From Methanobacteriota archaeon (GTDB lineage Archaea > Halobacteriota > Methanosarcinia > Methanosarcinales > Methanoperedenaceae): 14,647 bases of DNA. Of this stretch, positions 6,025 through 12,860 are shown piece after piece (the stretch's first letter is position 1; each line of letters opens with the position of its first letter). The position numbers and the translations under genes are program-made. The stretch lies in assembly GCA_018900975.1 (NCBI GenBank), contig JAHIFK010000090.1:1-14647 (forward strand). Reading direction: 5' to 3'. The notes under the pieces were generated by a model. That model saw only the letters and a program-made list of their open reading frames with translations. It did no database searches and had not been told where the DNA came from.

Positions 6025-6720
6025 ATGGTAGATATCAGCCCGGATTCGGTCATTTTCTTAAAATGGGGATCTATCACGCTAAATGCAACGATCGTTTATA
6101 CATGGTTTGTGATGGGATTCCTGGTTTTCATTGCGTGGCTGGTAACGCGTCGCCTTAGTATTGAACCTCCAATATCACGGACACAGAACCTTATTGAAAC
6201 CATTGTTGACTACATGAGAAGCCAGATACGTGATATCACGGATGATGATCCTGATATTTATTTACCATTTTCAGGCACTTTATTCCTGTTCATTGCAGTT
6301 TCGAATTTACTCAGTATCGTACCGGGATTTTATCCGCCAACAGGTTCTCTTTATACAACCGCTGGTCTTGCAATATGCGTATTTTTTGCGGTCCATATAT
6401 ACGGGATATCAAAAATGGGGTACATTTCTTATTTTAGACGCTATATGCAGCCCACAGTGTTCATGCTGCCTTTTAATATTATTGGGGAACTATCACGTAC
6501 CCTTGCACTTGCGGTCCGTTTGTTCGGAAATATCATGAGCGGGACAATGATCGTTGCTATGCTGCTTTCAATTACCCCGTTTTTCGTCCCGGTAGTTATG
6601 CAGGTACTGGGGATATTGATAGGTTTGATCCAGGCATATATTTTTGCAATTCTTGCTACTGTTTATATTGCATCTGCAACCAGGGTGCATCAAATAAAAC
6701 CACAGGAGTTAATAGGATGA
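6025..6720 (+). CDS. atpB: N-type F1Fo-ATPase, a subunit
   Basis: The a subunit forms the ion half-channels next to the c-ring. The 231-residue membrane protein has about five to six helices. The hallmark helix reads ELSRTLALAVRLFGNIMSG, in which Arg165 is the essential arginine that faces the c-ring glutamates. Upstream segments (SQIRDITDDDPDIYLPFSG, SNLLSIVPGFYPPTGS) and the C-terminal helix (VLGILIGLIQAYIFAILA) match the family order. The stop codon overlaps an ATG (ATGA at 6717-6720) that opens a 17-codon frame ahead of atpE. That frame is probably incidental. Confidence 0.95.
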   Translation: MVDISPDSVIFLKWGSITLNATIVYTWFVMGFLVFIAWLVTRRLSIEPPISRTQNLIETIVDYMRSQIRDITDDDPDIYLPFSGTLFLFIAVSNLLSIVPGFYPPTGSLYTTAGLAICVFFAVHIYGISKMGYISYFRRYMQPTVFMLPFNIIGELSRTLALAVRLFGNIMSGTMIVAMLLSITPFFVPVVMQVLGILIGLIQAYIFAILATVYIASATRVHQIKPQELIG

Positions 6721-6747
6721 ATTTGATAGGTGTAATATTAGAGGAAA

Positions 6748-6757
6748 AAGGAGTGAT
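6748..6757 (+). promoter_or_regulatory. Strong ribosome-binding site for atpE
   Basis: AAGGAGTGAT ends five bases before the atpE ATG and closely matches the archaeal 16S anti-Shine-Dalgarno complement. It is the best such site in the operon. The c subunit is needed in ring stoichiometry, so a strong independent site is expected. A very similar GGAGTGAT precedes the flavodiiron gene (11317-11324). Confidence 0.7.
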
Positions 6758-6762
6758 AAGAA

Positions 6763-7038
6763 ATGGATAGTAGTATGGAGATGATCGCAGCTGTTTCTAT
6801 ATTTACAGCAGGACTGACCATAGCTATAGGCTCAATTGGTCCTGCGATCGGAGAATCATGGGCTCTGGCGCGTGCACTGGGTGCTATTGCACAACAGCCA
6901 GATGAGGCAAATACCATAACTCGAACTTTATTCGTGGGTCTTGCGATGGTAGAATCCACTGCCATCTATTGCTTTGTCATATCGATCATATTGATCTTTG
7001 CCAATCCGTTCTGGAATTATGCTGTGGCAGGAGGATAG
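6763..7038 (+). CDS. atpE: N-type F1Fo-ATPase, c subunit (rotor ring), Na+-type binding site
   Basis: This is a 91-residue, two-helix rotor subunit. Helix 1 contains GSIGPAIGES, with Glu31 where the Ilyobacter Na+-ring has Gln32. The loop RALGAIAQQPDEANTI contains the polar turn. Helix 2 contains AMVESTAIY, with Glu64 as the essential carboxylate and Ser65, Thr66 and Tyr69 matching the Na+ ligand pattern E-S-T-xx-Y. Two membrane glutamates per hairpin plus the Ser/Thr/Tyr set is the signature described for N-ATPases, predicted to move Na+. The actual ion is inference, since at least one N-type ring has been reported as proton-coupled. It has its own strong ribosome-binding site, and 42 bases separate it from atpB. 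Confidence 0.95.
   Translation: MDSSMEMIAAVSIFTAGLTIAIGSIGPAIGESWALARALGAIAQQPDEANTITRTLFVGLAMVESTAIYCFVISIILIFANPFWNYAVAGG
7029..7034 (+). promoter_or_regulatory. Ribosome-binding site that fixes the GTG start of atpF
   Basis: AGGAGG lies within the last codons of atpE, nine bases before a GTG at 7044. Starting there gives an AtpF that begins at its membrane helix, as family members do. The in-frame ATG at 6969 lies inside atpE and has no such site. Confidence 0.7.
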
Positions 7039-7043
7039 ATAGA

Positions 7044-7811
7044 GTGGTACAGATCGACTACTTCACTTTTTTCGCCCAGGTAGTCAACTTCCTGGTAATT
7101 ATCCTGTTATTGAGGTTCTTTCTGTACAAGCGGATCATCAACGCAATGGATGAAAGGGAAAAAAGAATTACATCAAGACTACAGGAAGCAAAAGACTTAA
7201 AGATAGAGGCAGAAAAAGAAATAAGGGAATACCAAAAAAATAAACAGGAATTATCCGAAAAGCGTGACTCAATGCTAATAGAGGCTAGGAAAGAGGCACA
7301 AGCCGTTAGTGAAGAACTGATACAAAAAGCGCGGACCGAGGTAAACGAAAGCAAAGAGAAATGGTTTGAAGAAGTCGAGCGTCAGAAAAAAATATTTCTT
7401 TCGGATCTGCGCCGACGGTCAGGTGAAAAGATATATTCCATTGCCAGCAGGGTTTTACAGGATCTTGCAAATGATGAACTTGAGGTCCATATTATTAATA
7501 CCTTCATCAAGCGCCTTTATGCTATGGGGGAAACGGAAAAAGAAGCGATAAAAGGATTTATCCAGAAACCCCAGGAAGAGATCATAATAAAAAGCTCGTT
7601 TGCTATCCCCGGAACTTTGCCGGAAAGGATAAAAGAAGCTGTCAGGGATCAAATTGGCAATGAAGCGAAGTTCAGGTTCAAAATTGAACCTGATTTGCTA
7701 TGTGGAATTGAACTGCATACCCATGACAGGCAAATTTCATGGAGTCTTGACAACTATCTGGACACTCTTGAGGAGGATATTTCAAGATCGTTCGACCAGA
7801 GGGGAAAGTAA
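7044..7811 (+). CDS. atpF: N-type F1Fo-ATPase, long b subunit with delta-like C-terminal domain
   Basis: The peripheral stalk subunit starts at GTG 7044 and has 255 residues; ordinary b subunits have about 155-170. Residues 4-28 form the single membrane helix (FFAQVVNFLVIILLLRFFLY). Residues about 35-135 are a highly charged coiled coil (DEREKRITSRLQEAKDL and similar). Residues about 178-247 resemble the C-terminal part of F-ATPase delta: EEIIIKSSFAIPG, a helix, then FRFKIEPDLLCGIELHTHDR and SLDNYLDTLEEDI. The corresponding delta pattern is a strand, helix, (D)PxLIGGxxxxxGDxxxDxSxxxxLxxL. The operon has no atpH, so the fusion probably docks the stalk on top of F1. Membrane anchor and coiled coil are seen; the delta equivalence is inference from pattern. 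Confidence 0.9.
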   Translation: MVQIDYFTFFAQVVNFLVIILLLRFFLYKRIINAMDEREKRITSRLQEAKDLKIEAEKEIREYQKNKQELSEKRDSMLIEARKEAQAVSEELIQKARTEVNESKEKWFEEVERQKKIFLSDLRRRSGEKIYSIASRVLQDLANDELEVHIINTFIKRLYAMGETEKEAIKGFIQKPQEEIIIKSSFAIPGTLPERIKEAVRDQIGNEAKFRFKIEPDLLCGIELHTHDRQISWSLDNYLDTLEEDISRSFDQRGK

Positions 7812-7878
7812 GAACTTGTAGTAAAAAATTTTATGGGGCATAATTTGAACGCAAAATGATGATCAGATCGGGAAAGAG

Positions 7879-9423
7879 ATGAACGGGAAAAAAAATAATG
7901 ACAGTGAATTGCTTACAGTTCTTGATGATACCCTGGGTATCCTCGATCATCTGATGGAAAAGGATAGGACATTGATCCATTCCAAGGAGATCGGAAAAAT
8001 TACGTTCCTGGGGAAAGGTATAGCCCGGATCCAGGGATTATCCAGTGTAGAATTCGAGGAACTCATCAAATTTCCAGGTAACAAACTGGGAATAGCGTTC
8101 AACCTGGATCATGATGAGATCGCAGCGGTAATGCTTGATGAAAGTAAAAACTTAAAAGCAGGCCAGGAAGTAAATCGTACAGGCCGGGTCATGGAAGTCC
8201 CGGTAGGCGAGGCTCTCCTTGGCCGTGTTGTTGATCCAATGGGAAGGCCTCTTGATGAACAGGGGCCGATACACACACAGGAAAATCGACCTATTGAGCG
8301 TGAGGCTCCTGGAATAATGGAACGCGCTCCTGTAAATGTTCCGCTGCAAACTGGTATCCAGGTTGTGGATGCCCTTATACCGATAGGTCGCGGGCAGCGT
8401 GAATTGATACTTGGCGACCGCCAGACAGGTAAGACTGCTATTGCCCTTGATACGATTATCAACCAGAAGGATAAAGATGTGATATGCATCTACTGTGCTA
8501 TAGGACAACAAAGTTCGGCTGTTGCAAGGGTGATCGCTGATCTGCGAAAGTATGGAGCCATAAAGAATTGTATTGTTGTTGTGGTTTCAGGTGATGATCC
8601 GCCAGGATTGAACTTTATCGCCCCTTATGCCGCAACCACCATGGGAGAGTATTTTATGGAAAAAGGACGAAATGTCCTGATAGTGTACGATGATCTCACG
8701 CGCCATGCCCGTTCTTACCGTGAACTATCGCTCTTGCTTCGCCGTCCTCCAGCAAGAGAAGCTTACCCCGGAGATATTTTTTATATTCATTCCCGATTAC
8801 TTGAACGATCCACACATCTTCGAACGGGTGGGTCTCTTACTGCTTTGCCTATTGTTGAAACTGAAGCACAGAATATCGCGGCATACATCCCGACTAACCT
8901 TATCTCGATCACCGATGGCCAGATCTACCTCTCTCCGCGCCTTTTCCAGGAGGGCATCTTACCTGCTGTGGATGTTGGAAAATCCGTTTCTCGCGTAGGC
9001 GGAAAAACCCAGTTGCCTGCATATCGCGAGGTTGCAGGAGACCTGCGCCTTTCATATTCCCAGTTCGAGGAACTTGAGATATTTGCGCGCTTTGGAACAC
9101 ATCTTGACGAAGATACACGAAAAACACTTGAGCGCGGGCGCAGGGTTCGTGAGGTGTTAAAGCAAGCCCAATATGAGATCATGACGGTCCCGGAGCAGAT
9201 CGCTGTTCTTCTGTCAGTGACCGGAGGTGTCTTTGATAAGCTTTCTCTTGAAGAAATTATTGATGCGAAAACAAAAGTACCAAAAGCAGTAGTTGAAAAA
9301 TTGCCTGACTTATGCCTTCGTATCCTGTCAGGAGAAAAACTAAGGAAAGAAGACCGTGAAGCGATCCTGGATGTTGCCAGAGATGCTGTAAATTCAGAAA
9401 AAGAGATGCAGGAGAAAAAGTAG
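7879..9423 (+). CDS. atpA: N-type F1Fo-ATPase, alpha subunit
   Basis: Alpha alternates with beta in the F1 hexamer and binds nucleotide non-catalytically. The 514-residue product has a variable N-terminal helix (about 9-32), a beta-barrel (about 38-100), Walker A GDRQTGKT at residues 179-186 (Lys185), CAIGQQSSAVARV, VVSGDDPPGLNFIAPYA, Walker-B-like LIVYDDLTRHA, and VDVGKSVSRVGGKTQ, in which Arg372 is the arginine finger for the catalytic site. YREVAGDLRLSYSQFEELE opens the C-terminal domain. A 67-base gap separates it from atpF and no strong Shine-Dalgarno site is visible before the ATG. The reading frame has no in-frame upstream start nearby. Length and motifs are normal. Confidence 0.97.
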   Translation: MNGKKNNDSELLTVLDDTLGILDHLMEKDRTLIHSKEIGKITFLGKGIARIQGLSSVEFEELIKFPGNKLGIAFNLDHDEIAAVMLDESKNLKAGQEVNRTGRVMEVPVGEALLGRVVDPMGRPLDEQGPIHTQENRPIEREAPGIMERAPVNVPLQTGIQVVDALIPIGRGQRELILGDRQTGKTAIALDTIINQKDKDVICIYCAIGQQSSAVARVIADLRKYGAIKNCIVVVVSGDDPPGLNFIAPYAATTMGEYFMEKGRNVLIVYDDLTRHARSYRELSLLLRRPPAREAYPGDIFYIHSRLLERSTHLRTGGSLTALPIVETEAQNIAAYIPTNLISITDGQIYLSPRLFQEGILPAVDVGKSVSRVGGKTQLPAYREVAGDLRLSYSQFEELEIFARFGTHLDEDTRKTLERGRRVREVLKQAQYEIMTVPEQIAVLLSVTGGVFDKLSLEEIIDAKTKVPKAVVEKLPDLCLRILSGEKLRKEDREAILDVARDAVNSEKEMQEKK

Positions 9424-10311
9424 ATGGAACTCCTTGAAACCCTGAAAAGAAGGATCAAAAGCGCAGAAGAACTCCAATCACTGGTAAAGACCATGAAGGC
9501 GCTTGCTGCTGTAAGCATAAGGGAGCATGAACAGGCTGTAATATCATTGAAAGAATATCATAAAACCGTTGAAATGGGATTTCATATTCTTTTACAGAAT
9601 CGACCGGATGAAGAAGTATTCGAAGCTGGACCATTTGAGAAAAACCGCCTGTGTGCGATTATTTTTGGTTCTGAAAGAGGTATGTGCGGCCAGTTCAATG
9701 AGAAAATTTCAGCTTTTTCGATCGACAGGATGAATAAACTTGCGATCAAACCTGAAGACAGGACAGTATTTGCCCTGGGGGACCGCGTGATAACGAGACT
9801 TGAGGAAGCAGGACAGACCGTTGAGGAGCGTTTTTCGATATTCGGGTCAAATATTGGGTTCACGCTGCAGGAAGTTTTAATAAATATTGAGGAGTTGCGC
9901 TCAAAAAAGGAGATCGACCAGATAGTCCTTTTTTACAATAGGCCTGCAACAGGAACATCATTCCGCCCGAATATGGTATATCTTCTTCCTTTTGATCCGG
10001 AATGGATAAGGGACTTATCCGGGAAAAAGTGGCCCTCCCGGACCCTGCCAACTTTTACTATGGACTGGGAAAGCCTTTTTTCTTCATTGACCAGGCAGTA
10101 TCTTTTTTTCTCATTGTACCGTGCCTTTGTTGAATCAATTGCAAGCGAGAATGCCAGCAGGCTTGCATCTATGCAGGTCGCCCAGAAGAATATCGAAGAG
10201 AGGCTGAAGGATCTGAATACCGCATTCAATCTCCAGCGCCAGACCTCGATCACTTCAGAATTGCTTGATATTATGACAGGATTTGAGGCGCTCATGGGTG
10301 ATGGAAAGTAG
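9424..10311 (+). CDS. atpG: N-type F1Fo-ATPase, gamma subunit
   Basis: Gamma is the rotating central shaft. The 295-residue protein begins MELLETLKRRIKSAEELQSL, the N-terminal helix, continues KTMKALAAVSI, has a Rossmann-like middle (GSERGMCGQFNEKI), and ends with the long C-terminal helix SENASRLASMQVAQKNI then RQTSITSELLDIMTGFEAL. These termini are the conserved coiled coil that inserts into the alpha-beta ring. The ATG directly follows the atpA stop (TAGATG), so translation is surely coupled. It is the last gene of the operon; 44 bases later the convergent antitoxin gene ends, and no clear terminator hairpin is visible between them. Confidence 0.95.
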   Translation: MELLETLKRRIKSAEELQSLVKTMKALAAVSIREHEQAVISLKEYHKTVEMGFHILLQNRPDEEVFEAGPFEKNRLCAIIFGSERGMCGQFNEKISAFSIDRMNKLAIKPEDRTVFALGDRVITRLEEAGQTVEERFSIFGSNIGFTLQEVLINIEELRSKKEIDQIVLFYNRPATGTSFRPNMVYLLPFDPEWIRDLSGKKWPSRTLPTFTMDWESLFSSLTRQYLFFSLYRAFVESIASENASRLASMQVAQKNIEERLKDLNTAFNLQRQTSITSELLDIMTGFEALMGDGK

Positions 10312-10355
10312 CCAGAACAATAGAAAGAACAAAAGCAACCCGCAGATATATCAGG

Positions 10356-10625
10356 TTACACTGAATCGGATGCTCTTACCTGATAAGATTGTCCAATCTG
10401 CTCAAAACCCGCCACGTCCCTGCGCTCCAGTTTTCTCCTTATCTTCTCAAAAAGCCTGACCGTTTCCTGCGAATACAGGCGTTCCCCGCAGCGCAGGCAA
10501 ACCTCTGCCCTGACCATGATGATAGCGGTATTCACTCCCCCCCTTAGAAGCTTCTCAACCTCTTTTTCTTCAAGCACACCCTCGCAAACGGGGCATTTAT
10601 CGAAAGGTTTTGTCAGTTTCATCAT
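10356..10625 (-). CDS. YgiT-type zinc-finger antitoxin (MqsA N-domain-like)
   Basis: From the ATG at 10625 the product is 89 residues. It carries two zinc-binding pairs, CPVC (residues 11-14) and CLRC (43-46), joined by a stretch with VNTAIIMVRAEV, then GERLYSQETVRLFEKI and a basic tail RRKLERR. This is the YgiT-type zinc-finger pattern of small antitoxins. These usually sit next to a DUF4258 toxin, as here. The start was chosen because it overlaps the toxin stop by four bases (ATGATGA) and follows AAAGGAG; an ATG at 10649 is open but lies within the toxin gene without such a site. There is no helix-turn-helix domain as in full-length MqsA, so repressor activity is not shown by the sequence. 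Confidence 0.8.
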   Translation of the reverse strand: MMKLTKPFDKCPVCEGVLEEKEVEKLLRGGVNTAIIMVRAEVCLRCGERLYSQETVRLFEKIRRKLERRDVAGFEQIGQSYQVRASDSV

Positions 10626-10930
10626 CTTCTCCTTTGTAAGTTTATCCATTTATCAGGGTCTGGTCGGTATACTGTTACCAGGACTGTCCATTTTGTATAT
10701 TTATTATAAGCCCATACGCTGTGAACAGGCTCATTTTCAGATGTATTACCATATATTAAGCAACTCGGATAACGTTTATCAACTGAATAATCCTCAATTA
10801 TCTTTCCTGCAAGAACAGAGAAATAGATCTCATCATATGTGATCTTATCATTTTGTGCTTCCTCATCAGCGTGATCAGTAATACGAATATGTCCTTCCTT
10901 AATTACATTCTGGATATCTGTAACTTCCAT
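10622..10930 (-). CDS. DUF4258 family protein, probable toxin of a type II toxin-antitoxin pair
   Basis: The 102-residue protein begins MEVTDIQNVIKEGHIRITDH, continues ITYDEIYFSVLAGKIIEDY then YPSCLIYGNTSENEPVHSVW, and ends TVYRPDPDKWINLQRRR. The I-x-x-S/T-x-HA-xE, xGxIIExY, PSCL and VYxPDPxKW blocks are the DUF4258 pattern, a compact fold related to RelE/BrnT-like toxins. Known partners encode a YgiT zinc-finger protein, exactly the next gene. The gene order is toxin first, with stop-start overlap. An AT-rich TATATGT box on the minus strand (about 10972-10978) is placed to drive the pair. Toxic activity is inferred from family and pairing; RNase activity is not proven for this group. Confidence 0.8.
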   Translation of the reverse strand: MEVTDIQNVIKEGHIRITDHADEEAQNDKITYDEIYFSVLAGKIIEDYSVDKRYPSCLIYGNTSENEPVHSVWAYNKYTKWTVLVTVYRPDPDKWINLQRRR

Positions 10931-10983
10931 TCAATAGCCCCTAATAAGGCATCTTCTATCATTTGATTGTACATATATCCTGC

Positions 10984-11200
10984 CATATCTTCGCCCCCAC
11001 CACCTTCACCCCCGAAACCACAACCCTCTGGTCCTTCCCCGACCGTGGGCTACGCACGTAGGCAATTACAGGGGCAACTGGTCGCCCTACATCCCGCGCT
11101 AATCCTCCGCTACACTCCGCCCGGCGACCTTGTGCTCGACCAGCCCGATTACCCTTTGGGAGCGGGAATCCACGAATGCCTGCGGACAGGTCTGCGCCCT
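10984..11200 (+). pseudogene. Fossil of a DNA methyltransferase (N4/N6 class) broken over at least three frames
   Basis: Three neighbouring plus-strand frames each encode a consecutive piece of one protein. 11005-11049 reads FTPETTTLWSFPDRG. 11046-11099 reads WATHVGNYRGNWSPYIPR then a stop. 11099-11143 reads LILRYTPPGDLVLDQ. A GSG/GAG-like remnant and IHECLRTG follow at 11161-11190. Together these recall the region around motif I of N4/N6 DNA methyltransferases: WxFPDRG, YRGNWSPYxPRxLI, YTxPGDxVLDxFxGSGTT. The second shift looks like loss of one GC unit in a GCGC run. No start, no catalytic (D/N)PPY motif and no complete domain remain. The stretch is visibly more GC-rich than its surroundings, suggesting a foreign source. 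Confidence 0.65.
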
Positions 11201-11269
11201 CCCGAAGCGCGACTCGGGATGGGGTACTGTCCGACACCAAAAGTTTTTACACTCATGGTTTCTCAATAG

Positions 11270-11279
11270 TATTATATAG
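11270..11279 (+). promoter_or_regulatory. TATA-box promoter of the flavodiiron gene
   Basis: TATTATATAG at 11270-11279 is a good archaeal TATA box. A start about 25 bases downstream (near 11300) leaves a leader of about 30 bases with two ribosome-binding-like sites, AAGGAG (11305-11310) and the better placed GGAGTGAT (11317-11324). Confidence 0.5.
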
Positions 11280-11329
11280 CATTGAACCAGAAATAATAAA
11301 ATATAAGGAGCATACAGGAGTGATAGAAA

Positions 11330-12517
11330 ATGGCTGTTGAATTAAAAGACGGTGTCTACTGGGTAGGAGTCGTTGACTGGAACATCAGGAAGTTCCACGG
11401 ACACGAATATTCCACGCACAGGGGCACGACCTACAACGCATATCTGATAATAGATGAGAAGATCGCACTAGTGGACACGGTCTGGGGACCCTACTCACAG
11501 CAGTTGATAGAAAATATAAAGAAGATAATCGATATCAAGAAAATCGATTATGTAATAGCTAACCACGCTGAGACAGACCATTCAGGAGGGCTTCCTGAAC
11601 TGATGAAAATCATCCCTGACGCCACAGTGGTTGTCTCGGAAAAGGGAAACGAGAGCATATTCAAGCATTACCATGAGAAATGGAATTTCAAGGTCGTTAA
11701 GTCAGGTGATTCCATCAGTCTGGGGAAGAACAATCTCGTTTTCGTAGCCGCTCCCATGCTGCACTGGCCTGACAGCATGTTCACATATCTCACAGGCAAG
11801 AACATACTGATGTCAAACGATGCTTTCGGGATGCACTATGCATCATCGGGGCGGTTCAATGACGAGGTGGACATGATAGAGGTGTACCAGGAAGCTATCA
11901 AGTATTATACAAATATCCTCACCCCTTTTAGCGACCTCGTTATCAGGAAGATAGACGAGTTCAAGAAACTAAACATACCGGTGGATATAATCGCACCGAG
12001 CCACGGTATAATCTGGAGGAAAGATCCGCTCCAGATAGTTGACAAATATTATGAATGGGCAACCCAGAAGAATGACGGCTCAGTTGTGATAATCTACGAC
12101 ACCATGTGGAACGCTACGGGAAAGATGGCAAAGTCGATATCAGAAGGGCTTGAGATGGAAGGTGTGAAATTCAAGCTTTTCAACATGGCAGTGCATGACC
12201 GCAACGATGTGTTGACTGAGGTTTTCAAGTCCAGGGGGATACTTATAGGCTCGCCCACGATGAATAACGGACTTTTGCCCACACTCAAACCCATACTTGA
12301 AGACCTAAAAGGATTGAAGTTCAAGAACAAGGTTGGGGCAGCATTCGGTTCATACGGATGGAGCGGAGAGAACGTGAAGCTAATCGAGGAGAATTTTGAG
12401 AAAGCCAAAATAAAGAAATTGCAGGAAGGCATTAAGGTCAAGTGGCAGCCAACCAGGGAAGAACTTGATAAATGCGTTGAGTTTGGCAGGAGTTTTGCGA
12501 AAGCCTTAAGAAGCTAG
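11330..12517 (+). CDS. fprA: Flavodiiron protein (FprA-type, O2- or NO-reducing; probable F420H2 oxidase)
   Basis: The 395-residue cytoplasmic enzyme has an N-terminal diiron MBL-like domain (about 1-248) and a C-terminal flavodoxin domain (about 250-395). The iron ligands are complete: His79, Glu81, Asp83 and His84 in NHAETDHSGG, His145 in LHWPD, Asp164 in MSNDAFGMH and His225 in PSHGIIWR. The flavodoxin FMN loop is YDTMWNATGKM (256-266), with SPTMNNGLLP and FGSYGWSGE later. No rubredoxin or other extra domain follows, so this is the simple class A type. In methanogens FprA reduces O2 to water with coenzyme F420H2; that donor is inferred from family. A downstream YHS gene probably shares the transcript. 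Length, ligands and start with GGAGTGAT are all normal. Confidence 0.95.
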   Translation: MAVELKDGVYWVGVVDWNIRKFHGHEYSTHRGTTYNAYLIIDEKIALVDTVWGPYSQQLIENIKKIIDIKKIDYVIANHAETDHSGGLPELMKIIPDATVVVSEKGNESIFKHYHEKWNFKVVKSGDSISLGKNNLVFVAAPMLHWPDSMFTYLTGKNILMSNDAFGMHYASSGRFNDEVDMIEVYQEAIKYYTNILTPFSDLVIRKIDEFKKLNIPVDIIAPSHGIIWRKDPLQIVDKYYEWATQKNDGSVVIIYDTMWNATGKMAKSISEGLEMEGVKFKLFNMAVHDRNDVLTEVFKSRGILIGSPTMNNGLLPTLKPILEDLKGLKFKNKVGAAFGSYGWSGENVKLIEENFEKAKIKKLQEGIKVKWQPTREELDKCVEFGRSFAKALRS

Positions 12518-12547
12518 GTGTGAATCCATTATAAGGGAGGTTAAAAT

Positions 12548-12739
12548 ATGGCAATTGACCCGATATGTGGAATGACAGTTGACGAGAAGACGGCGCAGTT
12601 CAAGTCGGATTATAAAGGAAAGACATATTATTTCTGCGCCCCCGGATGCAAGAAAGCGTTTGAAGGAGAACCGGAAAAATATTTAAAAGGCGGACAGAAA
12701 GGAATGCCGGGTAAGAAACCCTGGTGGAAATTCTGGTAA
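12548..12739 (+). CDS. Small YHS-domain metal-binding protein
   Basis: This 63-residue protein is almost entirely one YHS domain: DPICGMTVDE (residues 4-13), YKGKTYYFCAPGCKKAFEG (22-40) and EPEKYL. Cysteines 7, 30 and 34 are the typical metal ligands. A short basic and aromatic tail (GKKPWWKFW) ends it. YHS domains are found in P-type metal ATPases and metal-handling or metal-sensing proteins and bind transition metals. A strong GGGAGGTT site (12535-12542) lies just before the ATG, 30 bases after fprA, so the two are likely co-transcribed. A role in supplying or buffering iron for the flavodiiron enzyme is possible but only inferred from position. Confidence 0.88.
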   Translation: MAIDPICGMTVDEKTAQFKSDYKGKTYYFCAPGCKKAFEGEPEKYLKGGQKGMPGKKPWWKFW

Positions 12740-12750
12740 TCCGGATCTGG

Positions 12751-12765
12751 TTTTCTTATTTTTTT
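12751..12765 (+). terminator. T-rich terminator after the fprA-YHS unit
   Basis: TTTTCTTATTTTTTT begins 12 bases after the YHS stop. Archaeal transcription commonly ends at such T-tracts without needing a hairpin. Confidence 0.55.
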
Positions 12766-12792
12766 AAATATATGATAAAAATGTGAATTAAG

Positions 12793-12852
12793 AGATACTT
12801 AGTATGAAAAATCGAATTTTTTCATACGGTATCTATGAACCATCAGGTTCAT
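12793..12852. repeat. Two adjacent inverted repeats between convergent genes
   Basis: The first is nested: AGATAC (12793-12798) pairs with GTATCT (12829-12834), and inside it GTATGAAAAAT (12802-12812) pairs with ATTTTTTCATAC (12816-12827) with one unpaired T. The second, ATGAACC (12835-12841) and GGTTCAT (12846-12852), is a perfect 7-bp stem with a 4-base loop. They follow the antiporter stop codon on the minus strand and may terminate that transcript or protect its 3' end. Confidence 0.65.
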
Positions 12853-12860
12853 GATTCGTT

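Larger units (their letters stand above)
10931..11329. other. 399-base stretch without an intact gene
   Basis: The left edge holds the likely promoter of the toxin-antitoxin pair (minus strand). About 10984-11200 holds the methyltransferase fossil. From 11235 on the sequence returns to AT-rich and carries the promoter and leader of the flavodiiron gene. Two long open frames here (10967-11269 plus, 10959-11240 minus) are by-products of the GC-rich sequence. Confidence 0.6.

Noticed and set aside
6969..7043. Longer N-terminus for AtpF starting at 6969
   Set aside because: It lies inside atpE. AGGAGG at 7029-7034 points to the GTG at 7044.
7812..7878. A missing atpH (delta) gene in the atpF-atpA gap
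   Set aside because: The gap is only 67 bases and holds no coding signal; delta-like sequence is found in AtpF instead.
10959..11269. Overlapping open frames on both strands of the GC-rich stretch (93 and 100 codons)
   Set aside because: They arise because the GC-rich fossil has few stop codons. The plus frame contains only one of the three methylase pieces, and neither has a ribosome-binding site.
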